DNA of 64,000 nt from Anaspis maculata (Eukaryota > Arthropoda > Insecta > Coleoptera > Scraptiidae). The position numbers were made by a program, and so were the translations under genes. A model generated the notes under the pieces. That model saw only the letters and a program-made list of their open reading frames with translations, was not told the DNA's origin and searched no databases. Below, piece by piece: positions 11,572 to 21,900 of the stretch; positions within the stretch are counted from its first letter, which is position 1, and each line of letters begins with the position of its first letter. The DNA lies in NCBI GenBank assembly GCA_949128115.1, contig OX421963.1, positions 39,167,979 to 39,231,978 of the forward strand, written 5' to 3'.

Positions 11572-12041
11572 TTTTGTTTCGACTGATAAATTTTGATGAT
11601 CTAGTCGGTTTTGCATTCAATTTTAAAAACGAAAAGATGGAAGCGTACTTAATGTGTGACGAGTTAAAATTGGAAGTAAAATAATGTGTGATTGACGAAC
11701 GAAGCTGTGTAAATAGATAATTGTGTTCCAGAGACTGATTTATCGCAATTTTTGATATTATAAATCGCGTAATTGTAATTATTATTCTGATTCTGTGAAG
11801 ACACGCTAAGCTCTCTGTTCTGTAAATAAGTCTTAGCCTGCAATTAGCGAGAGGGTCAGTAGATTTTTTGTCATACAATAAGTATTTCATGTGATAGAGT
11901 AAGTTTAAGCGTTGAGTAAAAAATTATGAAGAGCCGCCACTGGTTACATTTCTGACGCTGATCATGGTTTTGACAACGTATTCGCTTGCTGCAACCCACA
12001 TGGTGAGGTGAGACTGCAGGCTTATGAAGAATTTTTTTAGA

Positions 12042-12047
12042 AATAAA
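12042..12047 (+). terminator. Candidate polyadenylation signal for MAN1B1
   Basis: AATAAA about 470 bases after the stop codon is the first canonical hexamer I see on the plus strand. Variant hexamers such as AATAAG lie closer. Use of this site is inferred. Confidence 0.35.
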
Positions 12048-12746
12048 GGGCAAACTGACACTGGAACAAATCAACAAATTCCTTCCAGTAATTCTCTATT
12101 TATATTAGGGAACGATCTGCTGCAAAGCTGGTATCAAAAGTTGCTTGTACTGTGGCGTCATCTACCAGCCAATACCAAAAGGTCGGCCGTTGCTTGGCGT
12201 CTCTTTGTATGTTTTTACTCAACTGTTTGAGTGACACGCTTTGGGTTTGCATTGTTATTTTTGAGCACAGTAGTCCCCACATACAAATTAACAGATTATA
12301 TTTATGTCAAGGATTATTTTCCCCCAGTTTGATTTATTCCAAGTGTACTAAGTGAAACGTCATTAAAATACATAGTGTAAAAATAGTAAGACATTTCGTT
12401 TATAAATCGTTTATTGCACGTTCCTTTGTATCAAAAATATTTGTAGCACTCAAATGTGCTAAGTTACGTACCTACATAAAGCTTTACAACCAATACTTTT
12501 GAGATCCATTGAAAGACTACGAAATTGTAGATGTAGGTGAATTAAATAATTACAATAATTGTCATTAGTAAATTGGTGAAGGTTGCAAAGGAACAAAATA
12601 GCATTTGGCTAAGTTTAGGCCGTAAAAGTATACAGAAAACATCAGGAGGAACTTTTTATCGCATGATTTGGCAGCACTGAAAGTTACTTTGTACATGTGA
12701 AAATAATGAACTGTTTTAGTAGTATATACGGCTCGTAAACATTCAT

Positions 12747-12872
12747 AGCGCATATTTATTCTGTAAGAAATAAATTCTATAAACGCTCTGGTGGTACGTA
12801 AAACATCCGGTCGGCCAGGTAATGACAGTGTAGCAGAGCGTTTATGGAATGTAATTTTTTAGATGATCGCAT
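12747..12872. mobile_element. MITE, diverged copy of the 134-bp family at 31953 and 39209
   Basis: ATTCTGTAAGAAATAAATTC at the left and GGAATGTAATTTTTTAGATG at the right match the two ends of the better-preserved copies. The interior keeps GTCGGCC and an AGAGCGTTTAT arm. Confidence 0.65.
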
Positions 12873-13195
12873 CATTAAACTTAGTGATACCAAGATGAAA
12901 CTTTGCACACATCCTCCCTAGACCTACAGGTAGGTGAAGTTCAAGAGTTGGCAACATCTTATCCACGTTTAGGGAGCGAGTGCGGGCCCCTCAAGCATAT
13001 AGCATTTGTTTCCAGCTCTGGGACATTCTTCACACTCAAAAACAAAAAAAACTTCGGTAGGTCAGAAAAAACTGTTTTAAATGTTTTATACATACAAGAA
13101 ATGACGCCTTGGCATGTTAGTGCAATTCAACTTTGATCAGATAATTCTATTTATGAAGTCATAGCATAGGCACTGGTATTTCTTCAAGAATGACA

Positions 13196-13545
13196 TGCTA
13201 AGCTACCTCAGAACTCCGATTTCAATTTTCTTCATGGACTTCTCACCAAGGAAAGGGACTGAATTCAAAAACCACCATTGCTTCTTTACATCGACGTTTC
13301 GGCTAGTTTATTGAGGCATTCTCAAGATGAAGAAACAATAATTACTCTGTTAATGATGATGACTTACATAATGAGTTTTTGAATATTTAGAAAAAGAAGA
13401 AAAGAACGGAGCTATTTCCGACGAGAAGTACGAACCTCAATAAACTAGGCGAAACGTCGATGTGAAGAAGCATTGTTTTTTGAATTCAGTCCCTTTTCTT
13501 GGTAACAAGTCCACAAAGACAATTAGAATAACAAGGGAGCTAAGT
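13196..13545. repeat. Inverted-repeat element
   Basis: AAAGGGACTGAATTCAAAAA (13253) and CATCGACGTTTCGGCTAGTT are answered by AACTAGGCGAAACGTCGATG and TTTTTGAATTCAGTCCCTTT near 13442-13495. The arms extend outward with more mismatches (GGACTTCTCACCAAGG / CTTGGTAACAAGTCC). No transposase sequence is visible. Confidence 0.65.
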
Positions 13546-14136
13546 CAGCTTTGAAAAACTTATTTCAATGTTCAATTGTGTTCTGGTAACCCTCTTGCTA
13601 CTCTGTCCTTGAATTTTGGCTCACGTTTATGAAATCGTGGGTGAGAAAAGAATTACTCTTTTTCTTTTGGTTCAGCTTTTTTAGCTAACAGCAAATACCA
13701 GTCTCCACTCTGTATTCTGCTTCATCCACATTTTGTGGCTTAAACGAAATGGCTTTCTGTTGAAATCTGTGTAAATTTTTAGTCCCCATACGTAATGAAC
13801 CACCAAAATAATGTGCTAGAAGAAAACATTAGGTAAACTTGTATTTTGGCACTGCATTACTGCAGACTGCAATTCTTAACACGTTTACATGGCAGAATCG
13901 AGGCAATATTCTTGGTAATAATAAACAATAATAATACTATTACAACTTGAGAGCTAAGGAAAACATCATCTCCATAAAAAAATTACCTAATAATCAAAAA
14001 GTAGCAGTTATTACTGATTTGTCTTAACTAGTCATAATTATTGTTCACTATTTATCATAATTTAAATATAAAATACAAACAAACACAGTAATTATCACAA
14101 AACGATAGCCACCTTTTTGTCATCAAGCGTTTTTCT

Positions 14137-14583
14137 TTACATTATGGAACATTTACAGCACTCCATGGTATAGTATAGACAATTAACAATGCAACTGTCT
14201 TCTTCAGGTTCCTCGAAGTTTTTCAAATTGTTCGCACCATCGGCAGGCTTTCCCGGGTTTCCGTTCAACAAATTCTTCAATTCTTTGAGATCACCACCGC
14301 CTCCGGCTTTGCTGTCGTCAAAATTCGTGTCGGGTTCGTCTGAGTGCTCCCCGTGGGAAGTGCCCTCGTCCCCAGGATTGAGAATCGGAGTGTTGAAGTG
14401 TTCGCCTGGGTTTTCATTTTCTTTCTTGTCGCTGTCGTCTTTTTCTTTGACTTCTTTAGGCGGTTCTACCTGGATGGAAGCTTGGATCGCCTCTTTTGAC
14501 GTCGTTGGAGCCGGAGAGTGGCGTCCTTCTCTAAAGTCGAACGCGTGTTCGTTGGTGAAGGCGTTGGGAGAATCTCCCGACAT
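14137..14583 (-). CDS. Acidic low-complexity protein with C-terminal CaaX box (orphan)
   Basis: A single open frame of 148 residues, ATG at 14583-14581, stop TAA at 14139-14137. A TTTCAATTTCAG sequence just upstream of the ATG looks like a 3' splice site, so a 5' UTR intron is likely. The protein is hydrophilic and rich in Glu, Asp, Gly, Asn and Pro: an acidic DDSDKKENENPGEH patch, then GDEGTSHGEHSDEPD and an AGGGGDLKELKNLL stretch. It ends in DSCIVNCLYYTMECCKCSIM. The last four residues, CSIM, form a CaaX box with Met at the end, the type used by farnesyltransferase and the same four residues that end prelamin A. Cys142/143 just before it could be palmitoylated. There is no signal peptide, so a lipid-anchored, otherwise disordered cytosolic-face or nuclear-rim protein is my inference. 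I do not recognise the family. The antisense 150-residue frame is Ser/Phe-rich and less plausible. Confidence 0.65.
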   Translation of the reverse strand: MSGDSPNAFTNEHAFDFREGRHSPAPTTSKEAIQASIQVEPPKEVKEKDDSDKKENENPGEHFNTPILNPGDEGTSHGEHSDEPDTNFDDSKAGGGGDLKELKNLLNGNPGKPADGANNLKNFEEPEEDSCIVNCLYYTMECCKCSIM

Positions 14584-15861
14584 GATTGATCTGAAATTGA
14601 AAGTAAATTGTGTAAACGTTTGCTCGTTGAAATCATATTAAATTACTTGAGCGCGGAAGAACACCTGGACCTTAGAGAAGTTGACAACCAGTTGACAACT
14701 GTCTACCTGGTCGTTCCTGAGCATAGAAAAGTCGAAATTTGATGGGATTGTAACAGGGCAAAACAGTGTTGTTGATTGTTGCGGATTGTTGTAAAACTGC
14801 CTTGAATGAAAACATCTTGACCATAAGACAAGCATCTGAACTTTATGAAAACAATCATCATGCTACCAAGTACGTTTCAAATTATTCCTCAGATCGGAAC
14901 CTAGCGTTCGAATAAGTCAAGATAGTCTTAATCCCTTGAAGACTTCATTTGAGATTGAAGCATTTTTCAGGGCTCAATTTACTGAGAAATTTCTTTATTG
15001 CATCATAGGTAGGTAATTATATCCGTATACCCAGTTCACAACGATCGTCAACGATGCAATGAACTAAAATAAATGACAGGTAAGAATCCGATTACAGTAA
15101 TTTAGAGCCGAGTTTAGAGCTATTCGGCTTCTAAAAAAATGAGGGGTAATCCAAACGGAAAAAAGGTGAACAAACATTTAATGGAATCCCATCAAAATCT
15201 CTATACTTATCTGTTTATCTTCATTTTTGAGGAAGAAATATTGATACCCTGCGAATACAGCAAGCAGAAATATTCTTCAGACCATTCATTCTAAATGGGC
15301 AGAAAAATTTTCCTCATGGGGCACTCTGGGAGGAGGAGGGGGGTTAAGGTTGGCGATCGAAATGTTCAAAAATAGTTATTTATTATGTACCATCAACTAG
15401 GTACCTTTTTCGGCCGAATCTGAAGTTTTGCAGTCGAGGCTGCAAATCAGGTGAGGTCAAAAAAAGACCTTTGGCTGAGGTCCATACAACATTTTTTAGG
15501 TGATTCACTGATTCACCTAAAAATCGTTAGAAAAAGAAAGAATCGGGAAAAAAATCCGTTTTTACCTCTCATCTACCTATTTATTATTTTATGCTTTGCA
15601 TCTTTAAAAAACATAGTTACCTATCACAAACAAACTTAAGACAATCCTCTGTTGATTTTTGTGACCGCTTTTAATACTGCTTGCCCATTTCATCTGCAAT
15701 AACTCTCTATTTGTCAATTAAGCAGTCGTTTCTGTCGAAGAACACCCTTTTATTACCGCGCAGGTTTTGTTATATCACTTCATTGAAAACCTCTATTGCA
15801 GTAAGTACCTACCTAGCTCTATCCATACAGGGACCACCCCCTGTATGATCGAGTATACATA

Positions 15862-17205
15862 CAGGATGATTCATGAAACATGATCACCCTCATTTTTCTC
15901 GAGAACCGTTTGCGATATCGAGTCGCGGGAAAAACTGTTGAATTCACCATATTTTTGAGGTCAGATTTCATATGCTACCAGATTTTTTTCACCAATACTT
16001 TCTGTTAGTACGGGATACCTCAAAAATTTGTTTTTTTTTCAAACTGTACAATGCTGATTGATCCGAAAATGATTCGAAATCTATCCAATGGATTGGAACC
16101 AAATTTGGCAGAAAGCAGCACAACGAAAGAGTCAAATTATATCTGCAGTTGCAGTTTTTCGCCATTTTCCAGTCAGGCGTTATGAATTTTAACAATTTCT
16201 CCTGGCAGTTGCCACCCAAGAGGGCCTCTCGCTCTGGTTTTGACCATAACGACTCGCTTTTGTAGCAGGATTCCACCCAAGAATTCATTCCTGCTCGGGG
16301 ATCGACTTTTTTTGAAAAATTTCAACTGATGCCGAAAGTAGATTGGATTGGGCGTCGTGTAGGCCTATTTTTAAAAACGACACGGTTCCGGTTTACCGAC
16401 GGTAATTTTTTCAAAATGACATTTGCACATTCCGTGAATTAGAAAAAAAATGCAGTGCCAACTTCGACATGCGGTGGTGAGCCCCACGAAATATTCATTT
16501 TAGGTGCATACATGCTGAGAATGAAAGTTGGAGAAAAGATTGAACCAATTTTTGGAGGAAAAACTTTTGAAATCGGACCCACAGTTTTCGAGTTTTCCTC
16601 TCTGGTAAAACTGCAAATTTTCCGACTTTTTATCCCTTGAGAAGATTTTCACCATTTTTTCAACAAGAGGTAACTGGTTCTTGAACATTTTCCAACTTTT
16701 TTTTTCAATTTCCCGGGAACTTTCCGGTTGAAAATGTAAAACGGGCCTGGGTTTTCGACATTGGACTTGAATGATGGAGTTAAAAGTGAAGCCTTAATTG
16801 AAGATTTCTACAATAAGATGATTTGGAACAAGATTTGCGGTTTTCGAGGCGGTTTTCAATCTTCCCAACAAAATTTTCAATGTCCTGGAAATTATTTTCA
16901 ATCTTTTTCTCTAATTCCAACTTCCCACCCGAAGGGGGTTTTGAACAAAAATTTACATAGGTTCCTGGATACAAGTTGGGAAAGTTTTGAGGTGACACAA
17001 CCGATTTCATACGTGGAAACGTGTTTTTTAGGTTTTTGTTTTTATCATAAAATGAACATTGCTGAACATTTTTCTAAACTTCTTGTACTTGTTCATTGAA
17101 CTTTTAGCATTTTAGATGACATGACAACATTGTAGGTGAAAAAAATCTAGCAGCATATGAAATCGGACCTCAAAAATATGGTTGAACTCGTTATTTTTCG
17201 TACCG
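15862..17205. mobile_element. Large inverted-repeat element, left end TA-CAGGATG
   Basis: Starts TA-CAGGATGATTCATGAAAC. The inner left arm, CCATATTTTTGAGGTCAGAT with CATATGCTACCAGATTTTTTTCACC, is matched by the complement at about 17130-17190 (TGAAAAAAATCTAGCAGCAT, CGGACCTCAAAAATATGG). The right terminus is eroded and abuts the MITE at 17238. The middle is AT-rich with no supported gene. Confidence 0.6.
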
Positions 17206-17237
17206 CTTTACTTTACCAAATATCGTAAAAAATAATG

Positions 17238-17405
17238 TATAGACAATACAAATAGAAAAAACCATATGTCGTCACGAATTTTTACGGTTGCGTAGGAACC
17301 AGGCGAGTCCATCATTCAAAAAAAGGTTGGCTGATTTTTGATGCCCCAATATCCGTGACGACGGTGGTGATAACATAATGGTCTTCCCTATTTGTATTGT
17401 CTATA
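17238..17405. mobile_element. Short MITE with TGTATAGACAATACAAATAG ends
   Basis: TGTATAGACAATACAAATAG at the left and CTATTTGTATTGTCTATACA at the right are perfect complements over 20 bases. The ~125 bases between are partly complementary (CATATGTCGTCACG against CGTGACGACGG). The ends suggest a TA-targeted element. Confidence 0.75.
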
Positions 17406-18228
17406 CATGTGGCAAATCAAATTAGGCAAATTTCAATCGATGAGTTGAAAAATTCGGGTTTGCCTTTCCCCTCGCCTTTCCCCTCAAAAATTTGGGCTGG
17501 ATCTGTCCTGCACTTCCCGGAGAAATCTCTAGAAAATCTCGAGGCATCCGACATTACAAAGACAAACAGACTACAAACGCGGATGTCAGAAAAACAAATT
17601 TTAATTCTGTTATGAGATTTATGAATAAATTAAAATTTTGTGATCAAAAATATCCTGGGTTGTGATGGCCAGCAGGCAGAGCTGCAATCCACCAAAAAAC
17701 TTGTGTCGCGTTTTATGGCAGAACAAAACGTCATTTTGCAGTTGCTGTATGAAACGAATGCATAAGCCTGTAGAGTTTTGCTCACAAATCTTGCAACAGA
17801 ATGTTGTAAGTTAGTATAGTTATAAAGACCGTAATTTTGTTACAAGATTTGTTAACAAAATGTGTCAATTTTAGTACCAACTATCCTGCGATATGATGGG
17901 CCACCTCGAGTTGCATTCGGCCAGAGAACTTGTCGCACTTTTATTTTTTGTTTATTAAACGTTGGTTCATTTCCGCTGCCAGAGCGCCGTTAGGTTTTTA
18001 TTGCAATGACTGTAATTCAACTAACACGATTAAAAAGCAACTTACAAAAATTGCCGTTCCAATAATTCAAGCTGTTTTTTAAACGTTGCGACACTGAATA
18101 CTAATTTTATCGTCAGCTGGGTCTGAAAGTAGGTTTTATCATCAGCTGCGTGCAAGCAAAATAAACATTTCAAATGTCATTCATAATCAGTTAAGGTTGT
18201 CTTCTTCTCAATATGATATGTATACATA

Positions 18229-19151
18229 CAGGATGTTTCGCAATTACGGTTACAAACTTCTAGGGAAGATTCATCATCAAAAATGGACCACGAAAAAATA
18301 TAACTTAGATGTCCTAAAATTCTCCGTTGAAAAGTTACAGGGTGTTCAAGTGAATTCTCAGAATCGATTTTTTTGACGTAACAAAAAAGTTCTAGTTCAA
18401 ATTTGAATCAAAGTTTACTGAAATAGATCCCTAGATCAAACAACAGTAACGTGTTTCAAAAAAAAAGTTTAATATATTAAAAAAAGTTACTGTTGTAGAA
18501 TTTTCGATTAGAGGCTTTATTTTCGAGATATTTGAGTTTGAAACTTTGGGAAACATCTCGAAATCACCACTTTCAAAGGTCTAAAAATTATAATCCACGA
18601 AAACTCATGATTCTTCAACTAAAATATATTTTTTTTTTAGGTTTTTCATGTTGATAAACCACCACCATTCTTTGCTGAGAAACAAGGAGCTTTCAGGAAA
18701 AAACCCTGAAAAAAGTTTCAAACCCAAATATCTCAAAAATGAAGCCTCTAATCAAAATTATGGAAGAGTTTTTTTTTTCATGAATTGAACGTAGAATTCA
18801 ATAATAACAATAATTAGAAAAAAATAACTAGGGGGTAAAAAGTTGGGGGGATAAATGAGGACGGGGGGTCCTAGACAATGGGGGGCGGCATTGTCTAGGC
18901 CCCTAAATTTTATTTCAAGCACGTTACTATTGTTGGATAGAGATCTATTTCAGTGAACTTTGGTTCAAATTTGAACAAAATCGGTTCAACTGTTCAAAAG
19001 TTTTGTCAAAAAATCGATTTTAAAAATTCAACTTAAACACCCTGTAACTTCTCAACGGAGCATTTCAGGGCATCGGAATTATATTTTTCCTGGTCCATTT
19101 TTGATGGGGAATCTCCCCTAGAAGTTCCTAACCGTAATTGCGAAACATCTG
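18229..19151. mobile_element. Foldback element with CAGGATGTTTCGCAATTACG ends
   Basis: Flanked by TA. The left end CAGGATGTTTCGCAATTACGG pairs with the right CCGTAATTGCGAAACATCTG. Arms remain complementary for most of the 923 bp (TCAAAAATGGACCACG against CTGGTCCATTTTTGATG; ACACCCTGTAACTTCTCAAC against its partner). The right half carries a G-rich insert at about 18828-18895 not mirrored in the left half. Confidence 0.78.
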
Positions 19152-19849
19152 TATTTCATAGTGATGTAGACAAACTTTTGTTTTCGCCTCGGTTCTCGCC
19201 TCTCGCTCGGGATTCGGGAGATGACCATCATAATAGTCCAGGAGCTTATGTAATCCCGTAGGATTTTGAATGAAAGAGCATAGCGACTATGTGGAATACA
19301 TTCCTTAGATGGGCAGCAATCACACCTCACCGGGTGTTTTGCTTGAATTTTTTGCAGGAAATTTATACAGAGTGAAACAGAAAAAATGAATGAAAATTCG
19401 TAGCTCCAGATTGGGAAAAGGTGGAAATCCTAAACTGCATACGTGATTTGATTCTGTTGTTGTGTTGATTTCTGCCGAATTTAGTCCCAATCCATCAAAT
19501 AAATTTTGAAGAAATAAATATAACAGAGCTTTGAACTTTGACATTTTTTAATATTTGGCAGATGCCAGCGGAGCAATACTTTCAACAATTTTGGATACAG
19601 TTTTCCAAGAGCTTTCAAATGACAATAAATGACGACGTGACACACTGGTCATTTATATCGTAATTTACGCTTAATGATCATTAAGTTTTCCAGTCTGTCA
19701 AGGGTATTAGCCTTTTCTGCACGCACCTTGAATTTTCCAACACTTGAACGACCCGCATATTGGAGAAAATTTAAAACAAGCGAATATGCCTCATGGGCAT
19801 GGGGCTCAGTAGCGCACTTCCTTTTTGAAGGATTAGTGAATGCAAGATG

Positions 19850-21850
19850 TTAAGTAGGGTTCAACCTTTATTTGGGCAGAAATTTCAATATGACGTCCAA
19901 AATAGCGTCAGAATCATGAAACTTCACTTGAAAATGAAAATGATCGTACCTACTATAGACAAGGGTGAGTTCCAAGTTAAGTTCCATGAAAATCGTTCCA
20001 CTAATAAGAGATTTCAATATGGCGGCCAAGATGGCGGCAGAATGTTGGAATTTGGCTGGGGAATAAGAATGATCATACGAAAGTCCCAAGCCCCATGAAA
20101 ATTGTCAAGTGATAAGAAATTTCAACATGGTGGCCAAGATGGCGGCAGAGCATCATTTGTCCAAAATCGGATGTATTTTGATGAAATTCAAAAATCAGAG
20201 AAATTCAAAATGGCGGACCAAAGATGGCGGCCAAGTGACAAAAATCATTGGTCAAATTTATATGGTGAACACGTACGCATTTGATTGGCATTTACACCAC
20301 ATCGATATATTTCTTTTCGTTGAGGCATAATTCGCCTAGTTCTATCATTTTGGAACATGTTCAATATGGAGAATACAAGATGGCGGCGGAGCATCAATTG
20401 TCGAAAATTGGATGTATCTGATTGACGTTCACAACGCCTGCAAATTTCACTCGAATCAGATCACTTTTAGAGAAATTCAAAATGGCGGATCAAAGATGGC
20501 AGCCAAATGATAAAAATCATTGGTCAACTTTATATGGTGGACACGTATGCATTTCATTGGAGTTTGCATCATATCGATATCTCTTTCCGTTAAGGCATAA
20601 TTCTCCTAGTTCTATCATTTCGAAACATGTTCAATAGTGAGAATACAAGATGGCGGCGGGGCATCAATTGTCAAAAATTGGATGTATCCTGATGAAGTTC
20701 ACATCGCCTGCAAATTTCACTCAAATCGGACCACTTCCAGAGAAATTCAAAATGGCGGATCAAAGATGGCGGCTAAGTGACAAAAATTATTGATCAACTT
20801 TATATGGTGGTCACGTACCTACGCATTCGATTAGCGTTTGCACCACATCGATATCTGTTTTCTTTTCGTTGAGGCATAATTCTCCTAGTTCTATCACTTT
20901 GAAACATGATCAATATGGAAAATACAAGATGGCGGCGGGGCATCAATTGTCGAAGATTGGATGTATCTAATTGAAGTTCACATCGCCTGCAAATTTCACT
21001 CAAATCGGACCACTTTCAGAGAAATTCAAAATGGCGGATCAAAGATAGCGGCTAAGTGAGAAAAATTATTGATCAATTTTATATGGTGGTCATGTACGCA
21101 TTCGATTAGCGTTTGCACCACATCGATATCTGTTTTCGTTGAGGCATAATTCTCGATCCTAGTTCTATCACTTTGAAACATGATCAATATGGAGAATACA
21201 AGATGGCGGCGGGGCATCAATTGTCAAAAATTGGATGTATCTAATTGAAGTTCAGGTAATTCACGTACGGTCGACGAACGTGATGTTGTGGTGGTGTCTA
21301 CCTACCGTGAAAAGTTGGTGGCTGAAGTCGAGAAGTAGTGGTCGTCAATAATTACCGAAGTTCACATCGCCTGCAAATTTCACTCAAATCGGACCATTTT
21401 CAGAGAAATTCAAAATGGCGGATCAAAGATGGCGACCAAGTGACAAAAATCATTGATCAACTTTAAATGATGGTCACGTACGCATTCGATTATTGATGTT
21501 TGCACCACATCGATATCTCTTTTCGTTGAGGCATCACTCTCCTAGTTCTATCACTTCGAAACATGTTCAATAGTGAGAATACAAGATGGCGGCGGGGCAT
21601 CGACGAGGGCATCGATTGTCAAAAATTGGATAGATCTTGATGTGGTTTACATTGCCTGCAAATTTCATTTCAATCGGATCACTTTTAGAGAAATTCAAAA
21701 TGGCGGATCAAAGATGGCGGCAGAATAACAAAAAACCAAAAGTCAACTTGACATCCTGAACATATGCACTATTGATCAGCGTTTACACCACATCGATATA
21801 TTTCTTCCCTGAGGAGTTATCCCGGGTACGGACGGACGGACGGACAAAGT
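19850..21850. repeat. Satellite-like array, ~270-bp unit rich in AAGATGGCGGC
   Basis: Units anchored by GAGAAATTCAAAATGGCGGA occur near 20199, 20471, 20741, 21021, 21405 and 21689, so the period is about 270-282 bases once a 102-bp insertion is discounted. Each unit contains AATACAAGATGGCGGCG, CACATCGATAT, GTTGAGGCATAATTCTCCTA and CAAATTTCACTCAAATCGGA. A shorter-period set of related units (about 19870-20150) precedes it. The open frames here are by-products of the array. Confidence 0.85.
21255..21356. mobile_element. 102-bp MITE with 8-bp target duplication (hAT-like)
   Basis: Bounded by GGTAATT and AATTACC and flanked on both sides by GAAGTTCA (21247-21254 and 21357-21364). It interrupts one satellite unit at a point where other units run on uninterrupted. 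Eight-base duplication plus short inverted ends is the hAT pattern; the ends are too short to name a family. Confidence 0.75.
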
Positions 21851-21900
21851 GAAGCTAAAAGCGCCTTTTTCCTATTTTTTGAGAAAGTGCGCTAAAAGTC
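21820..21900. repeat. GGAC tandem run followed by hairpin and GCGCTAAAA
   Basis: ACGGACGGACGGACGGACAAAG is followed by AAAAGCGCCTTTTTCC and GAGAAAGTGCGCTAAAA, which can fold into a hairpin. The same arrangement on the other strand occurs at 30706-30780 (TTTTTAGCGCATTTTCC then TTTGTCCGTCCGTCCGTCCG). Degenerate relatives lie near 23404-23440 and 26078-26100. Confidence 0.6.

Larger units (their letters stand above)
11572..14136. other. MAN1B1 3' UTR and convergent intergenic space
   Basis: The first several hundred bases after the MAN1B1 stop should be its 3' UTR. The rest holds a MITE copy at 12747-12872 and an inverted repeat at 13196-13545, then AT-rich sequence that includes the 3' side of the minus-strand orphan gene. 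I see no other coding evidence. Confidence 0.55.

Noticed and set aside
14189..14641. 150-residue plus-strand open frame opposite the CaaX protein
   Set aside because: Ser/Phe/Pro-rich composition typical of the complement of an acidic coding strand. The minus strand has a plausible acceptor, start and functional C-terminus.
19850..21850. Several 60-80-residue frames in the satellite
   Set aside because: The same peptides recur with the satellite unit and carry frame breaks between copies.
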